Below are positions 34,905-42,947 of a stretch of DNA of 64,000 bases, one piece after another; within the stretch, counting starts at the first letter, position 1, and every line of letters begins with the position of its first letter. The notes under the pieces were generated by a model, which did no database searches, was not told the origin of the DNA, and saw only the letters and a program-made list of their open reading frames with translations. The DNA is from Verrucomicrobiia bacterium (GTDB lineage: Bacteria > Verrucomicrobiota > Verrucomicrobiia > Limisphaerales > JADLHS01), in NCBI GenBank assembly GCA_026125285.1, contig JAHCLO010000032.1:1-64000 (forward strand), in the 5' to 3' direction. The position numbers were made by a program, and so were the translations under genes.

Positions 34905-36050
34905 TCAAATTTCGGTGGCCGGCGGGTGGAGTGGTTTCCGGTCATTGGCGACCGGGTTGAGCAGCCGGGCTTCGCCCATGCGCTCGCCCTTGTAATAAAC
35001 CACCACGCGGGCGGCTGACTGTGAACGTTGGAACCGGATCTGGATGGTGCGGTCGGGCAGATGGCGCGGCGCTTCCCAGCGGAGCGATTTGAAGGCGAAG
35101 GTGTTGTCGGCGCGGACGTGCCGTTCTGCTTCGACGAAGAACAGTTCATCATTGGCCTCGTTGGGCGGCAGGAAGCGAACCCATTTGCGATCCAGGGCAA
35201 ACCGGTCCAGCGGCGAGAGGCCCAGCACGGAATGCACTTGCGCGTTGTAGTGCTCCTCGACCCACTGCGTGAACTGGCGGTTGGCCGCACCGTCGCGCAC
35301 GGGCGTGTGGTGGAGCAGGCAGCCGACGCGGGCGCAGATCTGGATGATTTCCTTGGAGGTGTAGATGGAGCCGTTGTCCACATAGAGCGCGTGGGGCACG
35401 CGGCGTTTGTAAACGGCGGCGCGCAAGGATTCGATAAGCGTGTCCACGTTTTCGGTCGGGAAGAACTGGCCGTGGCAGCAGAGCCGTGAGGCGTCATCGA
35501 GGAAAGCGATCAGCCGCGTTTGCACGGGCACGCCGTTGATTTTGACAAACGGGCCGCAGAGCGTGTCGGCCTGCCACATCTCATTGGCGTGCGCCTTGGC
35601 GAAGGCCAGCCGGACTTTGTTGGCGGCGTCCGCATCGGGCTTGAGCAGTTCAAACTCCCGGATGAGCCGGTAAAAAGTGGTGCGAGCCACTTGGGAGCGC
35701 AACAGCAGCCCCTGTTCAATGCACAGCCGGTAAAGCACCGAACGCTTGGGCGCACGCCCATGGGTCTTGGGGCGCGCGGCTTGAATGGCTTCCAGGATGT
35801 CCTCCGGCCGGACCTTGCGCGGCTTGCCTTTGTCCGAGCGGGTTTGCTTTTCCATGACGGTGACGCCGTGCTTGCGGTAACGACACAGCCAGGTGGAGAT
35901 GGTGCGCCAGGTGAACTGGCGGGGCAGGCCATCTTCATCGGTGAAGATCATTTGACTGACCGCCTGGAGGCGCGCCCGTTCCGTGGCGCCCTCGGCCATG
36001 TCCACGGCCCCGAGCACCCGCATTTTCAAGTAAGCTGTGGGATTACGCAT
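34905..36050 (-). CDS. DDE (rve-type) transposase, probably inactive
   Basis: 381 residues: N-terminal helix-turn-helix segments (LPRQFTWRTISTWLCRYRKHGV) and an integrase core. Catalytic Asp 1 is in EMWQADTLCGPF near residue 184 and Asp 2 in HALYVDNGSIYTS near 242. The third residue should be the Glu of a GKxERF block about 35-50 residues later, but the protein passes from TPVRDGAA straight to NRQFTQWVEEHY near residue 256. In relatives those two segments are separated by the KGKxERFF region, so an in-frame deletion of about 30 residues is inferred. The C-terminal beta-barrel is intact. Confidence 0.85.
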   Translation of the reverse strand: MRNPTAYLKMRVLGAVDMAEGATERARLQAVSQMIFTDEDGLPRQFTWRTISTWLCRYRKHGVTVMEKQTRSDKGKPRKVRPEDILEAIQAARPKTHGRAPKRSVLYRLCIEQGLLLRSQVARTTFYRLIREFELLKPDADAANKVRLAFAKAHANEMWQADTLCGPFVKINGVPVQTRLIAFLDDASRLCCHGQFFPTENVDTLIESLRAAVYKRRVPHALYVDNGSIYTSKEIIQICARVGCLLHHTPVRDGAANRQFTQWVEEHYNAQVHSVLGLSPLDRFALDRKWVRFLPPNEANDELFFVEAERHVRADNTFAFKSLRWEAPRHLPDRTIQIRFQRSQSAARVVVYYKGERMGEARLLNPVANDRKPLHPPATEI

Positions 36051-36211
36051 GAGTCATTATTTTATGGAGTGGTTTGCATTCACGGTGGCGACGCTACCGC
36101 CGACCAGCCGCTGACAGGGATGGGATTGTCGGGTTGTTGCCCGCGCGAAATCCCGGCTGAAAAAAAGACTGCGCCTGTAATGGGGACCAAATTATCGGCG
36201 GCAGGAGTGGA

Positions 36212-36844
36212 TCACCCCAGAACCGGACACTGAAAATGGAGTTGAAAGGCGGCCGGTGGACAGTCGCTCTCGGGAAAGACCGCCCGCAGATGTTCCACGG
36301 TTTGCAGTAACGGGTTGGTCTGCCCACTGGCCGGTGGCGATTGTTCCCGGCAAAGCCGTGTCCGCACGGAATCCAAACATTGCCGCAATCGGCTTCGCAA
36401 CCGATAGATCGTTTCCAAGGCGAAGGGCAGCCGCAGTTTTTCCGCGGCGGCTTTGCTGGAAAGCCCGGCCAGCACTTCCACCAACCACCGCCACACCAGC
36501 GAGGCCGTCAACGTGTGACGCGGCAAAACGTCGGCCAGGACAAGGGAAAATGTTTTCCCACAGCCGCCACGTTGCCCGCGATTGGAACAAAAAACTCGCT
36601 GACCACGAACCGACTGCCCGCCGGCTTGAACCGGATCGTTGCCGCGCAGGACGCTGTGCCGGTTCAGGGTTTCAGTCTGGCCGCAGCGGGGACAGCGCTG
36701 CTGTTTGAGCGAAAAAGCCGCGCGTTCAACTCGTCGTCGTCGCGCACAAAGTGAAAAGGCCGGTGGAACATCCGCCCTTGCTGCCTGAAAACACCCGGCA
36801 GCGTCGAGCTTGTTTTTGACGGCACTCCCGACGGCGGAACTCAA
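36212..36844 (-). CDS. Zinc-ribbon/HTH protein of the transposon
   Basis: 210 residues. A zinc-ribbon is formed by CPRCGQTETLNRH and the later FCSNRGQRGGCGKTF, followed by a helical DNA-binding-like region (LAGLSSKAAAEKLRLPFALETIYRLRSRLRQCLDSVR). Proteins of this type, like DUF6431, are often found beside this transposase/ExeA pair. It lies 161 bp upstream of the transposase on the same strand. It may bind element ends or regulate expression. Confidence 0.65.
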   Translation of the reverse strand: MSSAVGSAVKNKLDAAGCFQAARADVPPAFSLCARRRRVERAAFSLKQQRCPRCGQTETLNRHSVLRGNDPVQAGGQSVRGQRVFCSNRGQRGGCGKTFSLVLADVLPRHTLTASLVWRWLVEVLAGLSSKAAAEKLRLPFALETIYRLRSRLRQCLDSVRTRLCREQSPPASGQTNPLLQTVEHLRAVFPESDCPPAAFQLHFQCPVLG

Positions 36845-36976
36845 TTAAAGAGGTTTGCGAAAAGGGAAGGACGGCACTGGACGGCACTTCGCCCATATTG
36901 CCATCGTAATCTCTCCCAGTCTTACGATCCTAATTCGGCACAAACACGGCACTTCTTACGACGGCACTGCGGCACT
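36819..36976. repeat. Iterated CGGCACT motif at the right end of the unit
   Basis: CGGCACT occurs six times in about 160 bases, five of them as ACGGCACT (36819, 36871, 36881, 36946, 36961) and one ending at 36976. The array begins in the 5' end of the zinc-ribbon gene and runs into the flank. It is a candidate binding array for an element protein and differs from the left-end motif. Confidence 0.5.
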
Positions 36977-37140
36977 TAACAACCAGCGTTAAAACCCTGG
37001 GCTATCTTCAAATAGTCCCGGACTGGACTGCAATAGACTGTGAGTCGCCCGTCCTGTGGACCACGCCAAAATTTGAATTCCCTCCCGTCCCGGAATGTCT
37101 CATCATGCGAACCGTATCGGGTTCGCAAGCAATGAATTCT

Positions 37141-38070
37141 ATGAAGACAAATCTGATCCTTCCCTTCGGGCGCCCCGCCGTGATTGCCTCGCTGGTTCTC
37201 GCCAGTCTGTCCGTGGTCCCGGTTGGCGTCAGCCTCGCGCAGGCACAAACTCCCAAACACGTGCTGGTGGTCACCACCACCACCGGCTTCCGCCACAGCT
37301 CCATTCCCACGGCGGAAAAGGTGATCGGCGACCTGGCCAAGCGCACCGGCGTTTTCACCGTGGAATACGCGCGCGTGGAGAATAACGATCCACAATATCG
37401 CGGCGCGGACGGCAAGCCCGACCGCGCGAAGTATGAGGCGGCCATCAAGGCGGTGCTCGCGGAGAAGATGAGCCCGGCCGCCCTCAAGAAGTATGACGCG
37501 GTGATTTTTGCCAATACCACCGGCGAGTTGCCGCTGCCCGACCGGGAGGCGTTCATGGATTGGATCAAGTCCGGCAAAGGGTTCGTGGGCATGCACTCGG
37601 CCACGGACACATTCCACAATTACCCGCCGTTCGTGGAGATGATCGGGGGCACGTTCAAATCCCACGGCGCCCAGGTGGAAGTGGATGCCATCAACCAGGA
37701 CAAGTCGTGCGCCGCCTGCCGGCACTTGGGCGACACCTGGACGGTGTTCGATGAGATTTATCTGTTCAAGAATTTCGATCGCGCCAAAGTCCACGGCCTG
37801 CTCACGCTGGACAAGGAGCCGAACAACAAGACCCCGGGCGACTATCCCATCGCGTGGATCAAGGAATACGGCAAGGGCCGCGTGTTCTACACTTCGCTGG
37901 GTCATCGCGAGGATATCTGGGATGCCGAATGGAACGATGGCCGCGGCGGGGGTCGGAAGAATTCACCCGAGATCAGCCGGCAGTATCAGGAACATATCCT
38001 CGGCGGCATCAAATGGGCGTTGGGTCTGGAGCCGGGGGAAGTCCGGCTGCCTGGCACCACGATCCCCTAA
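37141..38070 (+). CDS. ThuA domain-containing exported protein
   Basis: 309 residues from ATG 37141; an ATG at 37132 is as good. The signal peptide is PAVIASLVLASLSVVPVGVSLAQA. The ThuA flavodoxin-like domain shows HVLVVTTTTGFRHSSI, YDAVIFANTTGELPLPD, GKGFVGMHSATDTFHNYPPFVEMIGGTF and GRVFYTSLGHREDIW. In Verrucomicrobiota and Planctomycetota such proteins accompany Gfo/Idh/MocA oxidoreductases, as here, and are linked to sugar breakdown; the reaction is not settled. It is followed by the Tat oxidoreductase at 38162. Confidence 0.92.
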   Translation: MKTNLILPFGRPAVIASLVLASLSVVPVGVSLAQAQTPKHVLVVTTTTGFRHSSIPTAEKVIGDLAKRTGVFTVEYARVENNDPQYRGADGKPDRAKYEAAIKAVLAEKMSPAALKKYDAVIFANTTGELPLPDREAFMDWIKSGKGFVGMHSATDTFHNYPPFVEMIGGTFKSHGAQVEVDAINQDKSCAACRHLGDTWTVFDEIYLFKNFDRAKVHGLLTLDKEPNNKTPGDYPIAWIKEYGKGRVFYTSLGHREDIWDAEWNDGRGGGRKNSPEISRQYQEHILGGIKWALGLEPGEVRLPGTTIP

Positions 38071-38161
38071 AAGGGTTAGGCAAAGGAATTTGCCTTGTCG
38101 CCAACAGATAGTAATGTTCCACCAATATAGGTTTAGCGATTAAAACCACGCGCAGAACACA

Positions 38162-39532
38162 ATGAACCACATGAATGTACCGCAGACGGACGGCGCCGGC
38201 TTCAATCGCCGCGATTTTCTGAAGGGCGGCTCTTTTGCCACGCTGATGACGATGCTGGGCGGCGTGCCGCTTTTGGCACAGGCCACCGGCGAAGAGGAAA
38301 AGAAACCGGTCGGTCCCAAGGTCAAGGTGGGAATCATCGGGCTGGGCGTGTGGGGCCGGGAAATCCTTGATCAACTGGGACGGCTCGAACAGGCGGAGGT
38401 CGTTGCCATTTGCGACAACTACCCGGCCATGGTGCGACGCAGTTCCAGCAAGGCTCCGGGTGCGGTGCAGGCGGAGGACGCTCAGGCAGTCATTGACAAC
38501 AAAGACGTTCAAGCGGTCATCATCACCACGCCTTCGCACCAGCACAAGGACCTGGCCATCGCAGCGTTGAAGGCGGGCAAGCACGTGTATTGCGAAGCGC
38601 CGTTGGCGACATCCGTCGAAGACGCGCGGGCCATCGCCTTGGCGGCCAAGAACAATCCAGAAGTTGTCTTCCAGCCCGGTTTGCAGATGCGCTCGGACCC
38701 GCAACGCCTGTTTCTGCTGCCGTTCATCCGATCCGGCGCGCTGGGCAAATTCATCATGGCGCGGGCCCAGTGGCACAAGAAGCAAAGCTGGCGGTCCACT
38801 TCGCCCAGCGCGGAACGCGAGAAGGCGTTGAACTGGCGGTTGAGCCAGGGCACCTCCATCGGGCTGGCGGGCGAAATCGGGATTCACCAGATTGATCAGG
38901 CGGGCTGGTTCATCAACACGGACGCGGTGGCGGTGACCGGGTTCGGTTCGATCAATTTCTGGAATGATGGCCGCGACGTGGCCGACACGCTCCATCTGGT
39001 GATCGAATATCCCAATGACGTGCGCATGGCGTACAGTTCCACCCTGGCAAACTCGTTCGATTCGGAATACGAAATCCTCTACGGCAGTGACGCCGCGGTC
39101 ATGATGCGCGACAACAAGGCGTGGATGTTCAAGGAGGTGGATTCGCCGCTGCTGGGCTGGGAGGTTTACGCCCGCAAGGATTCGTTTTACAAGGAGACGG
39201 GCATTGCGCTCATCGCGGGCGGTTCGAAGCAGGATGCCTTGGATGACAAAGCCACGGATAAATCGGCTTTCCCCTTCCCGACGCTTTACTACGCACTACA
39301 ATCGTTCCTGGGCAACTGCGCGGAAGTGGCTGAGATGGTGCAGGACATCAAGGAAACCTTCGGATCGGTGGATAAGGCAACCCTGACGCAGCAGTTGAGC
39401 GAGGTCAAATTCCGGCCCGCGGCCAGTTATCAGGACGGGTACAACGCCACCGTGCTGGCCATCAAGGCCAACGAAGCCATCACCAAACGCCAACGGATTG
39501 AACTGAAGAAAGAATGGTTTGAACTGGCCTGA
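38162..39532 (+). CDS. Gfo/Idh/MocA oxidoreductase with Tat signal
   Basis: 456 residues. The N-terminus FNRRDFLKGGSFATLMTMLGGVPLLAQA is a Tat signal, implying folding with NAD(P) before export. The Rossmann motif is VGIIGLGVWGREIL near residue 60; VIITTPSHQHKDLAIAALKAGKHVYCEAPL carries the family EAP in place of EKP. AGEIGIHQIDQAGWFIN lies in the substrate domain. It follows the ThuA gene by 91 bp on the same strand, and the two likely work on the same sugar. Confidence 0.92.
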   Translation: MNHMNVPQTDGAGFNRRDFLKGGSFATLMTMLGGVPLLAQATGEEEKKPVGPKVKVGIIGLGVWGREILDQLGRLEQAEVVAICDNYPAMVRRSSSKAPGAVQAEDAQAVIDNKDVQAVIITTPSHQHKDLAIAALKAGKHVYCEAPLATSVEDARAIALAAKNNPEVVFQPGLQMRSDPQRLFLLPFIRSGALGKFIMARAQWHKKQSWRSTSPSAEREKALNWRLSQGTSIGLAGEIGIHQIDQAGWFINTDAVAVTGFGSINFWNDGRDVADTLHLVIEYPNDVRMAYSSTLANSFDSEYEILYGSDAAVMMRDNKAWMFKEVDSPLLGWEVYARKDSFYKETGIALIAGGSKQDALDDKATDKSAFPFPTLYYALQSFLGNCAEVAEMVQDIKETFGSVDKATLTQQLSEVKFRPAASYQDGYNATVLAIKANEAITKRQRIELKKEWFELA

Positions 39533-39565
39533 AAGTCCGGTGCAAATCGAATTCCCAAACGAAAC

Positions 39566-40345
39566 ATGAAAACGAACACGCTGAAAATGAAAATGCCCAT
39601 CAAAACCCTCGCCAGTCTCTGTGCCTTGACGCTCCTGCTCGCCTGCAAACCAGCGCAACAGACTACCGTCGAACCTCCGGAGGCTCCCGAAGTAACCACG
39701 GCGGTTGCACCAGCGGCGCCGGAAGCCGCACCTGCAGCCCCTGCGGCTCCCGCCACTCCCGCCGAAGCGGCGCCAGTCGCGGCCGCGACCGGCACGGTGC
39801 GTTACGACGCGCAACCCACCGGCAGCAAGTGCAAGATGGAGGGGACTTCCACCATTCACGATTGGACCATGGAGAGCGCGGTGATCGGTGGCTTCATGGA
39901 AGCGGACGCCAACTTTCCGGTATCGGCCTTGACGGACGCACAAGCGGCCAAGCCCAAGGTCGAGATTTTCATGCCGGTGCGTTCCTTCAAAAGTTCCTAC
40001 AAGAAGATGGATGAGGTCATGCAAGACCACATGAACGAATCCAAGCACAAGCGGATTGAGTACAAACTCACGGAATTGAAGCCGAAATCTCCGGCCGGCA
40101 CAACCGGGGCGATTCAATTCGACGCGGTTGGCGAACTGACCATCAACGGCACCACGAAAACCATGACCATGCCGGTGACGATCGAGAAGAAAGACGGGAA
40201 GATGCGCGTGACCGGCAGCGCCGCAGTCAAGATGACCGACTACGGGGTCAAGCCGCCGGCCCCCACCATTCTGGGGATGCCCACGATCAAGACGGGCGAC
40301 GATCTCAAGATCACGTTCGACTGGGTCAGCGCACCCAAGGGGTAA
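39566..40345 (+). CDS. YceI-family lipoprotein
   Basis: 259 residues. A lipoprotein signal ends at LLLAC, then comes a Pro/Ala/Glu-rich linker of about 50 residues and the YceI lipocalin-like barrel: STIHDWTMESAVIGGFMEAD, KPKVEIFMPVRSFKSSYKKMDEVMQDHM, GAIQFDAVGELTINGTTKTMTMPV. YceI proteins bind isoprenoid or lipid-like ligands in the periplasm. It begins 33 bp after the oxidoreductase stop, and a paralogue follows. Confidence 0.9.
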   Translation: MKTNTLKMKMPIKTLASLCALTLLLACKPAQQTTVEPPEAPEVTTAVAPAAPEAAPAAPAAPATPAEAAPVAAATGTVRYDAQPTGSKCKMEGTSTIHDWTMESAVIGGFMEADANFPVSALTDAQAAKPKVEIFMPVRSFKSSYKKMDEVMQDHMNESKHKRIEYKLTELKPKSPAGTTGAIQFDAVGELTINGTTKTMTMPVTIEKKDGKMRVTGSAAVKMTDYGVKPPAPTILGMPTIKTGDDLKITFDWVSAPKG

Positions 40346-40421
40346 CAGGGTAGTTTGGTTTGCAGTTGCTTGGAGGAAGGATGCCTCCGATGGGTCGCTG
40401 CCAGGGAAAGCAGGGGTATCA

Positions 40422-41183
40422 ATGAAAACGAGATTGTGGAAAGTACTCGCCATCGTGGCGGTGATGACGGTGGCGGTCGTCTTGGTGCTTTTCCTCTGGT
40501 TTCGACCAAGTCAGGACACGTCCGCCGAATTCGATTACGTGTTTTCCTCGACGGAAGCTGCATCTGAAGCCGTTTCCTCCGCGGTCACCGAAACGAGTCA
40601 GTCCGTCAAGCCAGCCGCGCAGACAGAGTTGGTTCGTTTTGACGCCCAACCTTCGGGCAGCAAGGCGAAAATCGCCGGCACTTCCAGTGTTCACGATTGG
40701 ACCATGGAGAGCATCGTCATCGGCGGCTTCATGGAGGTGGATCCGGGATTCCCCGGGTCTGCCCTCACCAATTCCAGCGCGATCAGGCCAAGAGTCGAGG
40801 TGTTCCTGCCGGTGCGAGCTTTCAAGAGCTACTCCAAACGGATGGACGAAGTCATGCAGGAGCACATGGATGAGCCGAAATACAAGCGTATTGAGTATCG
40901 GCTCATCGAGTTGAACCCCAAGCCCACTCCGGGTTCCTCGGCGAAGTTTGCGTTTGAAGCCACCGGCGTGCTGACGATCAAGGGTGCGGCTCGGACGAAT
41001 CAGATGCCGGTCGTGATCGAGAAGCTTGAGGGGAAAATGAAGGTCTCCGGCTCGATGTCGCTTAAGATGACGGACTTTGGTGTTCAACCTCCGAAGATAA
41101 CCATTCCGGTGTTGGGGGCCATCACTACCGGAGACGACATTACAGTCACCTTCGAGTGGTCGAGCGCCGCACAGACGCCGTAG
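40422..41183 (+). CDS. YceI-family protein, tandem paralogue
   Basis: 253 residues. The barrel is closely similar to that of the preceding protein (SVHDWTMESIVIGGFMEVD; RVEVFLPVRAFKSYSKRMDEVMQEHM), so the pair arose by tandem duplication. The N-terminus differs: a membrane helix (VLAIVAVMTVAVVLVLFLWF) without a lipobox, giving a membrane-anchored rather than lipid-anchored form. It ends 25 bp before a strong terminator. Confidence 0.9.
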   Translation: MKTRLWKVLAIVAVMTVAVVLVLFLWFRPSQDTSAEFDYVFSSTEAASEAVSSAVTETSQSVKPAAQTELVRFDAQPSGSKAKIAGTSSVHDWTMESIVIGGFMEVDPGFPGSALTNSSAIRPRVEVFLPVRAFKSYSKRMDEVMQEHMDEPKYKRIEYRLIELNPKPTPGSSAKFAFEATGVLTIKGAARTNQMPVVIEKLEGKMKVSGSMSLKMTDFGVQPPKITIPVLGAITTGDDITVTFEWSSAAQTP

Positions 41184-41208
41184 GCGGCTCGATAAGAAAT
41201 CACCCACG

Positions 41209-41239
41209 TACCCAAGCACCCAATCGGGGTGCTTGGGTA
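41209..41239. terminator. Bidirectional intrinsic terminator
   Basis: A perfect 13-bp stem (TACCCAAGCACCC with its reverse complement) around a 5-base loop, followed by TTTT on the plus strand. It sits between convergent genes (YceI paralogue and the CBM9-like gene) and can serve both. Confidence 0.85.
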
Positions 41240-41253
41240 TTTTGGCGTTTGGA

Positions 41254-41922
41254 TCATGACTCGAACCGCAGCGTCCCAAAGCAACGCGGCAGGTGGAAAT
41301 TGAACTCGTCCACCGGTGACCACGAACCCCAGTGCGGATGCGAGCCATCATCCGCGCACTTGTAGAAATTTCCGCGCCAGGTTTGCCCCGCCACGTCGCC
41401 CAAGGGGCCGACGTACATTTCAAACAGCTTGAACGGAATATGGAATTGCAGAGTCCAGACGACCGGGCCGGTGATTTCCGGGTCCACCACGCGCGGCAAA
41501 GAAGAACGCGCTTGAATCCACTGGCCGAGGTCCGCTGGCACTTTGGTGAAATGGGCGAAGCCATTCGGCGTCCGCGTCGGGTCCACGATATGGCTGCACA
41601 GAAACGCGCCGCCGCAGTTGAACTCGAAATTGAAGTAACCGGCGTCGCGCTTCGGTTCGGCAAAGAACTCCACGCAACTGTCCTTCCACACCTCGCTGTG
41701 ATACTCCGTCCGCACGCAACGCACGTAGCGATCATGGACCTGGAAGATCCCGTGCAAACCGTGAGCGTCGTACAGCAACTTTGCCATCGTGTGCGGCCGG
41801 TGCTCGCTGCCTTCGGGCCGAAAATGTCGGATCTCCAGAACTTTGGCGGCGGCCCACGCCGGGTTGTCCCATGACAGGTCCCGCCGCGAAGCCGTTTCAG
41901 TTTTGTGTATCGGATAGATCAT
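41254..41922 (-). CDS. Carbohydrate-binding family 9-like protein
   Basis: 222 residues, no signal peptide seen. The CBM9-like pattern is clear: AKLLYDAHGLHGIFQVHDRYV, SEVWKDSCVEFFAEPKRDAGYFNFEFNCGGAFL, VWTLQFHIPFKLFEMYVG and a closing RGNFYKCADDGSHPHWGSWSPVDEFNFHLPRCFGTLRFE. Stand-alone CBM9-like proteins are common in PVC genomes and probably bind sugar chain ends or aromatic glycosides. It is convergent with the YceI pair. Confidence 0.88.
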   Translation of the reverse strand: MIYPIHKTETASRRDLSWDNPAWAAAKVLEIRHFRPEGSEHRPHTMAKLLYDAHGLHGIFQVHDRYVRCVRTEYHSEVWKDSCVEFFAEPKRDAGYFNFEFNCGGAFLCSHIVDPTRTPNGFAHFTKVPADLGQWIQARSSLPRVVDPEITGPVVWTLQFHIPFKLFEMYVGPLGDVAGQTWRGNFYKCADDGSHPHWGSWSPVDEFNFHLPRCFGTLRFES

Positions 41923-42070
41923 GGATGGCGCTTGGGGTTGGACCCGTTGGTGTCACCAATACTCTACCCATAAAAGAATGTCCATGAATTGGCATTTGTG
42001 TGATTCCTTCTCCGGTGTGTGCAGGCTTGCGTTCGCGGAGATTGAGGACGAGTCTGTTCCCGTTGTGGAA

Positions 42071-42868
42071 ATGCCGAGCAATATGCAGTTGGCGTCAGGC
42101 GCTCTAAAAAGGCTGCTCCCTTTAGCGCTCGCGTCGGCCTGCTTGCTTGGAACCAGCGAGACTGGTGGCGCGGCCGGTTTGCTGGAGCGTCTCGGACTTG
42201 GCAGGAAATCCACCAACGCCGTTGCCACCGCCCGGTCGCCGGGCGCGAGTTTGTCGGAGCAACAAATCGCTGACGGGCTCAAGGAGGCACTGGCCAAAGG
42301 CGTCCATCATGCGGTGACCAACCTGGGCCGCGCGGGTGGATTTCTGCACGACCCGAAGGTGCATATTCCCATGCCGGAAAACCTCCAGCGCGTCGAGCAA
42401 ACGCTTCGCACGCTGCGACAGGACAAGCTGGCGGATGATTTCGTCAACACGCTGAACCAGGCCGCCGAGCAGGCCGTTCCGGAAGCCGCCGCACTGCTCG
42501 CGGACGCGGTGAAGCAAATGACTTTAGCCGATGCGAAATCAATTCTGACGGGAACGAACACGGCGGCAACGGCGTATTTCCGACGCACGAGCGAAACCAA
42601 TCTCCACGCCCGCTTTCTACCCATCGTGCAACAGACCACCGGCAAGACCGGCGTGACCAGTGCCTACAAGCAGATGCGGGCCAAATTGGGATTCGCCGCG
42701 GCCTGGGTGGGCAATGACGCGGGCGACCTGGATGATTACGTCACCCGCAAGACACTTGATGGGCTATTTCTCAAGATCGGTGAGGAAGAAGCGGCTATTC
42801 GGGCCAACCCGGCTGCCCGCACTACCGAACTACTTCAGAAGGTCTTTGGCGTTGCGACCAAGAAGTGA
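42071..42868 (+). CDS. DUF4197 family exported protein
   Basis: 265 residues from ATG 42071, selected because it gives a signal peptide (SGALKRLLPLALASACLLG); the frame is open upstream to 41921 but that part has no signal. The DUF4197 body is LSEQQIADGLKEALAKGVHHAVTNL, FVNTLNQAAEQAVPEAAALLADAVKQM, AKSILTGTNTAATAYFRRTSE and LDDYVTRKTLDGLFLKIGEEEAAIR. The helical periplasmic protein has no known activity. It stands alone. Confidence 0.87.
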   Translation: MPSNMQLASGALKRLLPLALASACLLGTSETGGAAGLLERLGLGRKSTNAVATARSPGASLSEQQIADGLKEALAKGVHHAVTNLGRAGGFLHDPKVHIPMPENLQRVEQTLRTLRQDKLADDFVNTLNQAAEQAVPEAAALLADAVKQMTLADAKSILTGTNTAATAYFRRTSETNLHARFLPIVQQTTGKTGVTSAYKQMRAKLGFAAAWVGNDAGDLDDYVTRKTLDGLFLKIGEEEAAIRANPAARTTELLQKVFGVATKK

Positions 42869-42947
42869 CAAACGGCTTCCAGGCTCACGACCCATTCCAA
42901 TTGCAGCAGTTGCCGTGTCAGTCGCTCGCCATTCACCCGTGGTGATC

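Larger units (their letters stand above)
33655..36988 (-). mobile_element. Transposon-like unit with four minus-strand genes
   Basis: The unit comprises a zinc-ribbon protein, a DDE transposase, an AAA ATPase and a CHC2-like small protein, all on the minus strand, framed by short repeats. CCATCGTA occurs at 33655-33662 and 36901-36908, ACAACCAGCG at 33601-33610 and 36979-36988, and GTCCCGGACTGG at 33701-33712 and 37015-37026. These are direct, not inverted, so the exact ends are uncertain; boundaries here are approximate. The transposase-plus-ATPase logic resembles Mu/Tn7/IS21-type systems. The transposase is probably defective. Confidence 0.65.
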
